From: Loxodes magnus
Lineage: Eukaryota; Ciliophora; Karyorelictea; Loxodida; Loxodidae
Assembly: GCA_946699065.1 (NCBI GenBank)
Contig: CAMPDV010000916.1
Location: forward strand, 96,553 to 160,552
DNA length: 64,000 nt
Direction: 5' to 3'
In this document: positions 47,450 to 60,600 of the stretch, in pieces
Numbering within the stretch: the stretch's first letter is position 1
How the letters are laid out: each line of letters opens with the position of its first letter
The notes under the pieces: generated by a model
Seen by the model: the letters and a program-made list of their open reading frames with translations, nothing else
Told to the model about the DNA's origin: nothing
Database searches by the model: none
Translations under genes and position numbers: made by a program

Positions 47450-49807
47450 TCACTCACTCAGTTGCATAGACTTCCACTCTCTATCCTTCAAAGAACCAAC
47501 TTTTATGTCGTAATAATATATCACATTTGCCTATGACTTATCACTACTCCACATCCATATTACATTATTCACATATTGACCATTGTATCAGAAATTAGAT
47601 GATTAATATGGATATTAACTACCATCCCTTATCATTGACCTAGTGTCAAACACACAAGTTTACTAAAGATGATTACCATTGTCCCAAATATAAGCACACT
47701 CAGTCTCATTCACTCACACACTTGCCAAACCAAATGCCGGCTTAGGTAACTACATTCCATACTACTAATACACACTCAACATCACGTCATATGATGATAC
47801 CAAACTTGATCTATGGAAATTATTAGATAAATCTGAACTTTATATTCGACCACCCACTATCCATACTCTCTCATGTGATACCCATATTCCATTAAAAGCG
47901 ATACAATCCTTATTACTCAACAATGACACAGACTTATTCAAAACCATGTCGTACACCTCCAATGAATTGTAGTAATTACAATAATCATGAGATGATGGAA
48001 AATAAGATTACGGATCCTTTCCTCCTAATATATACAACAATCTGTCATTGTCATATCCCATTTAAGAAATAGTTCTTGGCTAGATCAAAGAAGCTGAGGC
48101 TTTTATCACTGAATCACTACCTACAGTTATTTATAAGATCTTATCCAGATGTGATTTAGTTGAGTTACCACCCACCTAGATTAGTAGCTCATCAGAGATC
48201 TAATGTGTCGAGGATCAATTAGTATATATTGGAGTCATTTTTGATACCACATTGTAAACACAGGAGCCATTGATACTGTCCAACTAAAAAGATTATATCT
48301 TATTGGTATCATAGAATACTCTCCTGTATACTTTTATCTATCTAGTCTAAGATTTAGACTATTCCAAAGCCAATGGTAAGTCTTTTAATTATTGTTCTTT
48401 TTACCTTAGCAATTCAGAATGGACTTTATTATCAGCTTCCAATTAAATAAATGCAGACTTTAAAACCTCTTACTCCTTCAATAAGATCTTTGTCTACTCT
48501 TAGTAATTCAAGTTCTCTTATTATAATTTAGATAATTAGTTTTATAACTAAGTGATGGCTTATCTACTAAGAGTTAATTCCTATTGAAGAACAGTTTTTT
48601 GCTGTTGAAACTATTAAATCTCTTAAGCATATTATAGTTATTAGGTCTAACGTTAGTTGTCCTTATTCTTCAACTAAAGCTGATACTCATATGCATTTTG
48701 CTAGAGGACTTAAAAAGATTCTTATTTCGTTCTTGCTAGCTAATCAGTTAAATCCTAAATTGTCCTATTCTATCCGATGACTTATTGACTTAAACCATTA
48801 ACTTGACTAAAATAATAGGAAACCTATTGCTCTAGGGAGGTGATTTGATTGCGATATACTTATTCTTTATTTTAGTATTAGAAGTGCTATTTCTGAATGT
48901 CTTGATACAAACGCTTTATGGCTAACTATAGTTGCTTGATCTAGCTTGCTTAGGCTTTCTAACTCTAGTAAACTTGGTTAGGCTAAAGCTACTGCATTAG
49001 ATAAGAAATGATAAAATTCTAGAGACCCTATTGACTTAAATTCTCTCGACATATAACAGAGGATGATTAGGAGATACTCTAGAACCTATCCTAGATTGTT
49101 AACTCAAATTGATTCAACTAGTTCCTTTTATTCTCACACTGATTGATATTATCCTAAGAACTATTTGAGATAGCTTCGACCTAACTTCCTATCACCTGAT
49201 AGTAATCAGATGTTTCTTTAATAAACTAAATTTGCTTCTTTATTTAGTATTATTAGTTATTCACCATCTTCTACCATGCCTACTTGATACTTTAATTGAT
49301 CGATTGCTTTACCTAAACCATATTAGCCATTCTGGATATCTACAATTAACTTATCTGACTATACCATTAATACAATGTAGATATATATTAGATTAGTCTC
49401 TACTTGATAGCTCTATAGGTAGATTCCAAGTAACTCTTTAAATGCTAGATTGCATCCTACGTAGCGATACATCTATGTCCTTAATGCGATATCTAATAAC
49501 ATTGTACACAGATTCTTATGCTATCCTATACGCAATATAGAGTTAAGGAATACTATCTATGAATAGGGCAGATGTCCTACGGATTGATAAGGTTCTATGC
49601 CTATTGCCTTACTAGATCTAGGATTTGTAGTTACTCAATTGGTCTTTCAGTTATGACGTTGTGAGTTTCACATCTAAACTTTTTATTAATCTTATAAATG
49701 CCTTTCAAGCATTTCTCACAGAGAATACATCCACAGTCCAACTACCTAGGCTTTTTAAGCTCTTAGTTGAAATCTTCTTCACATAATTCACACTTGGCTG
49801 CTGACAT
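47450..49807 (-). CDS. RING/B-box/coiled-coil/Kelch-repeat protein (TRIM-like architecture)
   Basis: The ATG at 49,807 opens 785 codons in a single frame with TAR as Gln. RING-type finger: C6, C9, C25, C27, C30, C33, C46, H49. B-box 2: C80-x2-H83-x8-C92-x7-C100-x2-C103-x4-H108-x2-H111. Residues about 120-500 are Gln-rich coiled coil. From about residue 510 there are Kelch-type blades (LLIQVGGNS, LLYILGGKDP, VWIVGGRIQ, AYIWDNGN). RING/B-box proteins of this kind are often ubiquitin ligases, and a Kelch propeller would bind the substrate; that is inference from architecture. TGAs interrupt the frame at 48,215-48,217, 47,714-47,716 and 47,588-47,590, all in the Kelch half; the last TGA (47,450-47,452) is taken as stop. 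With TGA as the only stop, a 530-residue RING/B-box/coiled-coil protein would remain. Eight Trp codons are TGG. It is richer in GC than its surroundings, so it looks like a host gene or a young pseudogene. Confidence 0.8.
48200..48247 (-). other. Candidate 48-base intron in the Kelch gene
   Basis: On the minus strand this begins GTATCA and ends CATTAG, contains a TACTAAT branch-like word, has a length divisible by three, and includes the first internal TGA. Removing it would join VYNV to ISDELLIQVGG in frame, just before the first Kelch blade. The two later TGAs have no such explanation. Confidence 0.35.
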
Positions 49808-50470
49808 TTTAATTTTTTATTGAGTAAAAAATAAAAATGCTACTTAATATTTGATTGGATAGAAATTACTTAAGAAAATAATTTAAATTAAAGTAATTGA
49901 ATGAAAATAGTTATGAAATTAAATAGAAGAATTAACTACTTTTAAAATTATTACATAAAATGGAAGAAAATAACCTCTAAAAGGAATAAATTACTTATAA
50001 AACTAAATACTTAGAAATAGATGAAACTAATAAAAAGATCAAACAGAAAAGAAACAGTAGATGCTTTTAAAATTAGTAATAACTAAATTATTCTAATTTT
50101 ATTAAGAAACAAAATATAAACTAAATATAGATATAAATAGGTATCTAACCAAACTCATATAAAATTTATTTAATGAAAAGCTTTTTCAAATTGTAGTAAA
50201 CACATATAGCAAATGTGCTATTTTTAGATAAAAAGATAAAATAGATTATGAATTATAATTTTAATTAATGCAGAAGAGAAAGTAAAGCTGAATTAAATAA
50301 TAAACAATTATTAATATTTCTAAATAAACTAAGGATAACAGTAAAGATATAATGGAGTAATTTAACACATAGAGATTTTATTTAAATGGGAGAAATATCT
50401 TCTAAAAGCAAGTACCTTGATGATCTTAAGATTAATTCTTTTTACCTGAATAATCATATAAAATTTGAAC
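49808..50470. other. Upstream region of the Kelch gene
   Basis: A-rich on the plus strand. It should contain the Kelch gene promoter, but I see no defined signal. Confidence 0.4.
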
Positions 50471-51300
50471 TATATTACTTACTTAATCTCTTCTAAATTA
50501 CTTAGCCTTTCTACAAGATAAATAAAATATATTAGACATTATAAAACTTTTTAACAGGAGCTAGATAAAGTAATTTCTAAATTATGCTATTAATTAGAAC
50601 TAAATTAGCCAAGAATAATTCCTATTGATTAATTTTTACATGTTTCATGTCTAAGATGAAGGAGAAATATCAGCAAAATAAAGAAAAGTAAGAAAGTAAA
50701 AGGACTTTTAGGGAGAATAATTCAACTAAAGGCAAGTTCAATTAACTGATGGAAAGCATGGAATAATTAGAAAAGAAATAACTAAAATAACAAGCTGAAA
50801 TTTTAATACTTTGCATTTAATCAGAGTAAAAGCAGAAATGCTTAGTTATCGAAAATCTTAAAAAATAGAAGACTATATTCAGCTGAAAAATTTTTTATGC
50901 CATATCGTTATAAAAAGCTAGTAGTAGTATTTAGAAAGGTATCCTGAAGTTAGTTAAATAAAATTCATAGCCCTAATTACTAAATTACAAACATTGGGAC
51001 CTGAAAGAATATGTGAAGATGAGAAAAACCTAAGACTAGACTATCTGGTTTCCATTCCTTAAATAATTAACCTAAGATCTATACAAGAACTAATCAAAGT
51101 ATAGTATTAAGAGAAAAGGAGAAAATGCTTATCCAGCTGAGCTAAAGCAAAAATAGAAAGAAAGAAAAACAATTAAGACGTAATTCTATAAAAGATAGGG
51201 AAAATTCTTCCATTTTATGTTTAAAAGGAAGAAGCAACTTAAAAATAATAAATCTAGTAGTTAATTCAGTTCAAGGCTTACTAATTTAACAACTATCTCA
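50471..51300 (+). CDS. Candidate reading frame, family unknown
   Basis: Open from just after a TGA at 50,468 with only two internal TGAs in about 260 codons (one after KITS, one after CLSS). An internal ATG lies at about 50,639. The predicted protein is mixed in composition: LLNYLAFLQDKQNILDIIKL near the start, then YLERYPEVSQIKFIALITKL and RICEDEKNLRLDYLVSIPQI. I recognise no family. It is divergent from the Kelch gene next to it, on the opposite strand. Frames of this length are not rare at this composition, so the call is tentative. Confidence 0.3.
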
Positions 51301-52064
51301 AAATATTTTTTTAAGATCTATTTAAAATTGAACTAAGAAAGTATCTTCTATTATGTAAGATGCAAGATTACTTATTTACGATATTCATTAATATTAGAAT
51401 ATTTTATCTATTTAACTAAAACTAAGGTTTATACTCAAATGATTAATTAATTGTTTAGAAATTTAAGATTTGTTTTTTATTTCACTAATGATCTCCTAAA
51501 TTTACAAATCTTAATTTGAAAATTCATTATCATTATTTAAATGAGTTTTGTATATTTCTTCAGCTTTGTAGCTTTGCTTTCGTATTAGATATTTATCAAT
51601 TCTTAATAATTGAAAATCAAGTTATTCTGACATCTAAGTTGTCTCCTTTCCTTTTTACTATTTTTTTAATATTAACTCTAAATATCACTACAATCCAAGC
51701 TGTAGATTCAGATTTCTGAAAGTTTATAATCAGGAGTGGTTGAAATTTAAAGTTCTATTTTTTTTTCTCTTCCTTCTTAATAAAGACTATTGAATATTTT
51801 CCTATTTGCTTCTCAGTAACTTACAGATTCCAAATAGCTTCATCTCTTAATTAATCATAACAGTTTATTTTAATTTAGTTTTCAACTTTATTATCTTTTT
51901 ACTTCGATTCTTACATTTATGCCTCATTATATGTTTCTTAGTTACTTTACAAATAAAAATTTTAATTCTTTTGCAACTTAACGTAGTATTTTCTTACGAA
52001 CTTCATAGATAATTAATTGGCTTCAGCTTATTTTATATCCTTCTATTATATTTACAATATTTAA
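51301..52064. other. AT-rich stretch without a supported gene
   Basis: A 67-codon hydrophobic frame at 51,516-51,719 is open in the standard code but shows no motif. Nothing else supported. Confidence 0.4.
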
Positions 52065-52370
52065 GTGCCAAATTATAGTACAGAGGAAGTTTAGGATATC
52101 ATTAGTGCTTACAAAGTTAAATATTCTTAGAGTTATTATAATGATTGCAGGAAATGCTGATTGCTCGAACTTGATCCAGTCTTTGCTATTTATTGCTCTT
52201 CTATTATTGATAATATTTTTTAACCTTTAACTATTAAGCTTAGGTAGTAAATTTTCCAATACTTTAAAAAGGATAGTCCTATTGACAGTTTGTTTAACTT
52301 AAATAGCGCTTAGAATTAAAGTAATCTTCGATTTATTAGAAACTTAGTCTAGCTATAACCTCTTATATGA
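52065..52370 (+). CDS. Candidate coding fragment, family unknown
   Basis: About 100 codons with one internal TGA. The product is protein-like rather than Lys-rich (STEEVQDIISAYKVKYS; DPVFAIYCSSIIDNIFQPL; KKDSPIDSLFNLNSAQNQSN). The TGA follows DCRKC. No start or domain can be given. It may be a remnant of the same unit as the 50,471 frame. Confidence 0.3.
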
Positions 52371-55300
52371 TCTGATACTTTTCTAATAAGTATCATCTTC
52401 ATATATTAATATTGCTTATATATCAAACAATCTTCTAATCTAGATGCTTTCTAGAGTTATATCTTACAATTTCTCTTCTATAAATTTAAACTTTAATATT
52501 TTCCTACTTTTATTCCTTTTTAATTGTATCTTTTATTTACCTATCATCACTAATTTCTTCTTATTCTTCAAATGGTTAAATAATAGTCATCTTATGTACG
52601 TCCTTCTCTATTATAAATGAGCCTTCAATCTTTGTCACTCGTAAAAAGCTAAAAGTCTAATTTGATTGAATTCCTAGGTTTCTCTTTTAAATTCCTTCTT
52701 TTAAATTTTGCAATTAAATAAATAGTAAAAGTAAGTTTTTAAAAGTAGCAGATCTTAATTATGATAGTACCTCTTAAGTCATATAATTAGCAATAAGATT
52801 ATAAATAAAATAAACTATAAGGTTAGATAATTAAAAACTAGCTCTTTCAATTTCATCATCAATATTAACGAAAGATAGAAAGAAAAGGGTGAAAAATATA
52901 GAATTCAAAGGTTTAGGATAAGAATAAAATCAATTTTCGCTTAATTTCAATTTTATTATAACTAATACTTACTTTAGTCAGATATAAGTAACATTATTTA
53001 AACATTTAAGAATATAAAAAGACAGGTGATTGAAGAGTTTCTGATCATTTTAATACTGCAATACAATAAAAAGTAACAAAATTAATATGTTTAAAGATAT
53101 CTCTATATTAAAGTGAATGATTAATCTCTATCTAAGATTAAATATTTGTGAATCTTAACTATATTGGATAATTGAAGCTATTAATACTATTTTGTCTAAG
53201 TAAAGAGACTAAAAAAGGAATTGATAGGTCAATAAACTATAAACATTTACTTTCTGAAGAAAAACTCAAATAAATCTAAACTTTCACAACACAATTTGAT
53301 CATTACAATAAAGTGTTAACCTTAGTTTTGTATTTAATCCTTGTGTTCTAATAAACAGATATTTCAAAAATTAATTTTACTGGTTTAAAACAACTAAGTT
53401 CTCACTTTATATAAACTCAGAACGGTGTCTTATTGTATAGAGGTAGGATGATTTGCCGATTTTCTTCTTCAAACAGAGATTACTATGTTATGAATGCTTG
53501 CTTGATAGTCAAATATTTCAAAAACCTACCTAAATAGAATAATTATTTGAAAATTTTCCTTTTAGAACTTGAATCCAGCTAGAGGCTTCTCTAAGTTATT
53601 AGATATAGTCAGATAATTAAAAGTTTTGCTTTTGTCATTCTTTAGATTAGATATTTTAAAAAATATGATTCTTTATCAATAAGCAAATCATTTAGCTTAT
53701 ATTAGGTAGAAACTAAGTGATTCATTAATTAAATAAATACAAAAAGAGATACTAGCGATATACTCACTTTCATTAGCAAATATCTAAGATATTAAAGATA
53801 CCATAGAAGTATAATCATATTTTAAAGTTAAGTATGATGGATAATATAATCTACTAATAGCAAACGAGTAACATCTAATAACTAATATAGAAACAGATAG
53901 CTTAGAAGAAAGATTATTTTAAAATTAATATTTAGAGTTAAAGATATTACTATGTATAGGAAGGAGTAGACTGACGCTAAAGAGTATCAAGCATCTTACG
54001 ATTATTGATGCTCTTTAAATTGGGAATTAGAAAATTACATTTTTAATATTTTGCACATAGATAAAAAGTATAGTAAATAGCTATTGAGAACTGGTACTAT
54101 ATCCATAATACTTAAATGGCTTTATCATTATAACTAATAGGAAAGAATGATAATAACTAGTATTTTAGTTTAAGATTATTAAAGATGAAAAATTCTTAGT
54201 AATTTCACTCTTATTGAAATAATACCAATCTCTTGCATTTAAAGAATAGACAATTTCTTTTATTTCTTAGCATAAAAATAATAGGTACTATTTGAGTTTT
54301 AGTAAGCTAATACTGTATTAATGTTGGTTCTCTTGCTTTTTGATATAATAAGCATATAGCTATAGTTAGTTATGCTAAAGTTTGATATGATTATATAGAG
54401 TATTTTGATAGTAAGATAAGCAGTGTAACTTATATTTGCTTAGATTTAAGTTCTTAGGTAAAAATAAGCTTAAATGATAGTATAATAAACCCTATGCAAG
54501 ATTCTTAAAGTAAGTATGCTAAATGAGAGCATTAATTTACTTGTTGCTCTGTAATCATACACATAATTCATATTGTTGGTCTTATAAAGAGAGTAATAGA
54601 AAGAAAAATCAGCTTAGAGTTAAATATATTTCTCAACAGTAGAATGGCTTTGATTTTGATCATATGAGTAGCTTGTAAGAGTTATATTGTTCTTTAGAAG
54701 GGCTAGAGAAGTAAGATTCATAAGCTGTAGTATTTTTAAGTTTTAAATTACTTTCTTCTTTAGAAATTGGATTCAAAACTCGAAATCTCTCAGCTTTTTA
54801 GATTTTATAGCAAAAAACAGAAATAAATCTAAGAGGCTAGGTTGACTTAGAAAAACTAGGATTTTACTGGATTGAGAAAGGAGTAAAAGCAGTACTTTAT
54901 AAAAATAAAGATAAGAACAGAGGAGTAAGGATTTTAGATTTATAAAAGGAGCTCAGTAAATTTAGGCGGTATTAGTGTAATATACAAATTTAAACTCTGA
55001 AATAATAAATCCTCTAATAACTAAAATACCTTAAATTAAAAATTATAATACTAAAGTTTAAAAATCTTAGTATTAATAAAGACTTTAAATAAGTAAGAAA
55101 GTATCTAACTATCAAAAGATACTAATTATATCTTAGTTTAATAGTAATGCTTAAAAAGTAAATTAAAGATATTTATTTAATTAATTTAGTTATTAATAAA
55201 GATAAGACTTTTAGTCAATATCTATTATTCAAATCATTATGCCTAAACATAAAAAACTATTAACATTTCAAATTCACAATACAATTCAAGTCTTACCCAA

Positions 55301-57214
55301 ATGGAGGATAAGTTAAGTCTGCTGACTTATTTTTTAATCAAACTTCTTAAATTACTTAGTTTTAAAATAGACTCTCAAACAAAAATAATTCATTACTGTA
55401 GCTAGATTGTTTTAAGCAAACAACGCTTCTAAAAAATGCAACAGCTAGAAGGAAAAAACCATGTTTACAAAATATTAATTTAAGAAGAAGAGAAAAAATG
55501 AAAAATTCTAACTCTTTCATAAAATTAATTAACTGAAGGTTATTAAGTGAAGGTTAAAGAAATAGCTAAGAAGGAAAGAAATTACCAAAGTTAATAAAAT
55601 TATAGAGGAATCAGGTATTAATGAAAGTTGATTCAAGATTTAATAATTTTGCTACACAAGCATATTATTACAATTTAGTTATAATACAGCTAAAAGGAAC
55701 AAATAAAAAAGATCAAAAAGAATCTTAAAAAAATAACAAATCTAATTATTCAAAGCCTAATTTTGTTTTTAGATAATAAAATTAATTTAATAAAAGTGAC
55801 AGAAACCTAAACTGGAAGAGAAAAAGTCTGTATATTATTTCAAGGTAGAAAAGATGAGCAAACTATAAGAAAGACTAAATGATAAACCTTATTATCAAAC
55901 GAAATAAAAAATAGACTAAGAATAAGAGTAGAGGGCTAAATATTTTTAGAAGAGAAACTGGTATGAAAGTAAAAATCTAAAATTTGATTATTATTTTAGT
56001 AAGTAAGCACAGCAAATTTAAGTGACTCATAGTTAATTAAAAATGAATTTGGTAAAAAGAGACCGAAATCTAATAAATTTTAGAAGATACTAATTGGCTT
56101 AAAAAAAGTTAGTCAATTCCAGAAAATTTTACTTAGGAAGTTTTATTAACTTAAAAACTAAATTTTTAACTGATGTTACAAGGGAAATGAAGTCAAGATA
56201 GCAATATACTTAATCTATAATAAAATTAATCATATAGTTAAATCTCATACCTAGTTGAGGAAACAATAGTAACAAAATGATACTGTAGAAAGATTAAGAA
56301 GGAAGTAGAAAAAGCTTAAGTTTGCAATCTTCATAACTCTAAATCGGCTGAGTTGTTCATGAGCTTAAATCAATTGAAATTAAAATAGAACTTGTGTAAA
56401 GAACATCAGCTTTAATTATCTATCATATGTACTTGAGATAATTAACTTGCATGTAATACTTGCCTAATATCAACCCACAATCATTAAAATATACTTATAT
56501 AGGAAAAAATTAGGGTCCTATAGGAGTAGAATAAAAAAGCAGTTATTATTAAATTAAACTATGCATTTATAAGATAAAATAGCTATTTTTAGTAAAGCTT
56601 AATAACAGATAAAACTAATCAAATCTTGCTACTAGAAATACCATACTAGAAGCAAGTGAGCTAATAAGTTTCCCTAGGTTATTCATATTTGCTAATAGTA
56701 CTTTAATTAAATTTTAAGTTAATTAGATAGATCAAAAGATAAGATTAATTCTAACTTATCGAAAGTACATAATTAATTGTAGCAAATAAAATGACTATGT
56801 CTAACTCGAAGAGATTATTATAGATAAATGTGAGTTAAAACAAACAGAAAATTGTTAGTTTATATTACAGTTACTTAACTAGTAAACTAAATTAGCAGGA
56901 TTGAAATATTAAGATTAAGTAGGTTAATATATCTATTATAATGGTTTATAAAAGATATATGGATGCAAGTTATTCAAGAATAAAAAGAAAAAATAGATAA
57001 CTAAAGAAAAAACATAGAGGACTAACTATCAAATCTAAATATAATATTAACTGACTAAGATCAATAATTATTAAAATAAAAGAGTAAAGAGAAAATTAAA
57101 AATAGCAAATAGAATATAATAGATAAAATAGAATAACCTATTAATTAATAAGCTTCTTTATTTTAAGAACAGAATAAACAACTTTGAAAAGAATAATTTT
57201 AAACTAAAAGTAAC
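52371..57214. other. AT-rich stretch without a supported gene
   Basis: Contains repeat R copy 3 (53,775-53,930). Around 55.4-56.0 kb a Lys/Asn-rich plus-strand frame can be followed for 180 codons, but neighbouring frames look similar, so I do not call it. No RNA gene seen. Confidence 0.4.
53775..53930 (+). repeat. Dispersed repeat R, copy 3
   Basis: Carries AGATATTAAAGATACCATAG, TATGATGGATAATATA and AACAGATAGCTTAGAAG in the same order as copies 1, 2 and 4. Confidence 0.55.
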
Positions 57215-57239
57215 TTTGATACTTTATGCTTTTTAAATT

Positions 57240-57600
57240 CTTAAGTATATATAAAGAATAAACTGAAAGCTAATTAAGTTATAAGGAAGCAATTTCCTTT
57301 GAATAGCTACTTCTTTAAATATCTTCTTAATCTAATCACTTGTGCTACTTATCAACTTTTAAATTTGTCTTCAGTTTGGTTTCTTAAATATAAAATTAGT
57401 CTTCCACCAAGTTCAAGATCTCGTATCTTCATTCTCAGCTATTCCATTTTTACTTCACTTTTTCTTTTTTTAAATTTAGCTTACATTTCCCTTAAAACTT
57501 AATCTCTTTGAATCTTGACTCTCAGTCTTGATATACTTTGCCTTTCTTAATCTAGATTCTGGTTATACTTATTAAGCATCTTTTGCATACTTCTTTCTTA
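57240..57600 (-). pseudogene. Conserved minus-strand coding remnant inside the direct repeat, copy 2
   Basis: Encodes the same basic coiled-coil-like stretch as the block at 8,480-8,835 (RLRVKIQ, SEVKMEQLRMKIRDLELGG, RNQTED, LFKGN, TQLAFSLFFIYT). This copy reads better: the TGA pair of copy 1 is Gln-Leu here. One TGA follows KFKS. Function unknown. Confidence 0.4.
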
Positions 57601-59699
57601 TTAAATAAAACAAATTCTAGGATTTATGTATGACTTAATATAAAACCTTGCTACGAAACTTCTTAGACTCTTAGATATCACCAGCTTAAATTACGTTCTT
57701 ATATTATTCTTTTCCTATTTAAGTTACTGAAATATTGTAAAGAAGTAGTTAAGAATCCAATAGTATTTTTGATGCTAAATATTTTGAGGAATAGTTTTTC
57801 TATAGTAGGAAACACTGGTTATTCTAACCTATTCTAATTTTGTTACATATTCTACTTTCAATAGTAATGTATTGTTTGAATTTTAGCTTGCAAATTTGAG
57901 ACAAAAGTTGTCAAACGTCATTAAATATAGTTTCTGCTAATTGTTTCTTATACTGAAGTGTTCTTTAAGCAAACATATTTATCAACTACCAAGACTAAAT
58001 CTTATTACAACCTCTTATATAATCTAACACAATTGCTAGTTAGCATTATCTTAGACATTAAAGTATTTCTGAAATAAATAATCTCTCTTATCATTAAACT
58101 AGCTAATAATGCATTTTGTTATTTCTCTTTTGTTAGATTTTAATTTATTAATTCTACGTATTCTTTCTTATAGGATCGATCTGTTACCTCCAAATTTTTT
58201 TGCTTCTAATAATTAAAATACCTATATTTATCAACCTTATCCATATCCTATTCCTATAATTAAGGATTATTCACGCATTTTCTACTTATAGATCATTAGC
58301 ACTCAGACTCTCTTGATTTTATTTCCTTCTCTTTTAATCTCTTTTCTTTTTATTGTCTCTCATTTAAAATGAATATGATTAATTAATAATTTTAGCTTAA
58401 TTAAGAAGAAATCTAGTATCTAGTTATACAAGGTAGTTAAATAGAAAAGGGTAAGCATTAGTATAGTAGCAAAAGACAAGCTATTATAAAAAATTAGGTA
58501 TGAATGATACTAAAGCTGTAGCATATAAAATGCTAACTATAGTAAGATTTAAGTAACTTACTATTTTACAAGTTTAAAGGTAAAAGATAAAATAGATAGG
58601 GATTTAAAGCTTTCTAGTTATTAAGAGAAGAACTTTAGACTAATCAAGTAATAGAGATATATCATTAAGCATGCTTCTATAAAAGAGTAATATTGAATCC
58701 CCTATATTTCTAGTTTAGCTAATAGGGTAATATAAGTATCAAGCTAAGAGCTGTATTATTGAAGAGCTAACTATCTAAATGATAAGCATCTTAAGTATTA
58801 ACATGACATTATCAAAGTTAGAATAATTTAAGTAACTAAAATAAAGAATGCTAAAAAATCAAAAGATATCTATATTTATTTAATACATTCACTAAGTTAT
58901 TAGGTCTATTACTTTTTGTTTTAAATGCTAAAAGAACTTAAGTTTCCTTGTGATGTTAAAGACCTTTGATAAATATCTAGTCAATTATATGTACTAATGT
59001 TAAACATCTCTAAGTATTGAATAATGTTTCAACTAGTGTATTCTTAAACTTATATTTGGGCAGAAATGAAACTATCGAATATTCTAATATCATAATATAA
59101 TTAAAAATAAAAAAAAGAGATATAGGAACATTCATTAGACTATAGAGTCAAGCTATGAGTATCCAATTTATTAACTTAAACTAGGAAATTATCAAGAAAA
59201 ATAATTAGATTTAAATAGAAAATACTGAGAAACTTAATCTTATAAAAGTCTTAAAAGTAAAAGGACTATAAAGTTCAACAACATTATAGAAGTAGTTATC
59301 ATTTGATATTTCCTAAACAATTTTTATTAAAATAGTCGTAATATATAGCAATATTAACCTGATTTCTCTTTAACTAGCTAATAAATAAGTAGAAATATTA
59401 TCTTAATTAAATTATTATTTTAGAGACTTTAACTATCAGTCAGCATATACGATAACAGTACTTTAAGTTTGCACTAGTATATATATTTAGTTCAGTATCT
59501 TCTCATAAGCTTCACTTTATATCTCTAAGCTTAATTTCAGTTATTTAAATTTAATATCTGGAAAATAGTTTAGGTAAATTGGGTAATTATGATTAGCATG
59601 AAACAAATAGTTTACTTGACTCTATTTTTAATCTGGTTGGTCTAGTTCTTTTCTTAATCTTATTTTAGTTATTTTAACTATTTTATCATATGGTTAAGT

Positions 59700-59890
59700 T
59701 AGATCTTTTCATTAATAAGTAAACTAGTAAATGTTTATTAGTAAAAGTCTTAGATATTAAAGATACCAAAGAAGTATAATTAGTAATTAGACTAAGCAGC
59801 CAACATAGTCTGTTATAGCATAAGCCAAGGATGTTATTAATAGATATGAAGCAGATAGCTCAGAAGGAAAGATAATAAAAGAGAAAGGCA
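59700..59890 (+). repeat. Dispersed repeat R, copy 4
   Basis: Inside direct-repeat copy 2 and closest to R copy 2 (10,440-10,640). Confidence 0.65.
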
Positions 59891-60600
59891 TATTTATGGT
59901 AGCATTGACTGGATGTTGATTGTAAAAGATGAATGTTATAGAAGCTGAGGTAGTAAGAGAAAGAATATAGATAGGAAATAATAATGAGATAGTAGTAAAT
60001 AGATTTTGGTAAATAACTGAATACTAGTATTATAATATAATTGAATAGTGTTGTAAAAATAGATTTAAAGAATGATTTAAAGAAATGAGTTTAATCTTTA
60101 GTTTATAAGTTATATACTTACTGGTTTGCTAAAATTAATAATTATTATCTAAGAGATTACTTTATATCTTAGCTTTTAAATTAATTATGAGTCATAGCAA
60201 AGCCTTTTTCAGAACAGTTTATTAAATCTAGTATCTTACTTCTACCTTTTATTGTTATAGAATAATATGATTTATGAATAATAGATAGCATTACAAGTTT
60301 GCTCTATATAGCATTTCGAACACCACTGGAAGATAATTACCAAGTTTAACTAACCTAAAGCTAATTTTTATTCCAAGTATTAGTTATTTCTCCTTTCCTA
60401 ATACCTGCTATTATAGCTATAAACTAAAGTATAATTGTTGGAACTTAAATCTAATAGTAACTAAAAAAAGGATATTAAAGCTAAGCTGAAAATAAGAAAT
60501 AAAAAACTCTATATTGCAGTTTGGAGAATAAACTTAGAAAGTAAAGTTAAATCACTAGTTATAGCAGATAGGCTAAACTCTATATGTTAAGACAAAACTT

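Larger units (their letters stand above)
57215..60600 (+). repeat. Old long direct repeat, copy 2
   Basis: Partner of 8,465-11,960 in the same orientation, about 48.7 kb away. The blocks are collinear. It lacks about 0.45 kb found in copy 1 and has about 0.5 kb (58,550-59,045) not in copy 1. The flanking sequences differ, so both ends are real boundaries to within about 100 bases. Confidence 0.75.

Noticed and set aside
55440-56000. Plus-strand frame with Lys/Asn-rich product
   Set aside because: Neighbouring frames look the same and there is no motif.
8465-60600. The 8.5 kb and 57.2 kb repeats as long terminal repeats of one 52 kb element
   Set aside because: They are heavily diverged with large indels, other elements lie between them, and I see no matching pol region. 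Independent old copies are simpler.
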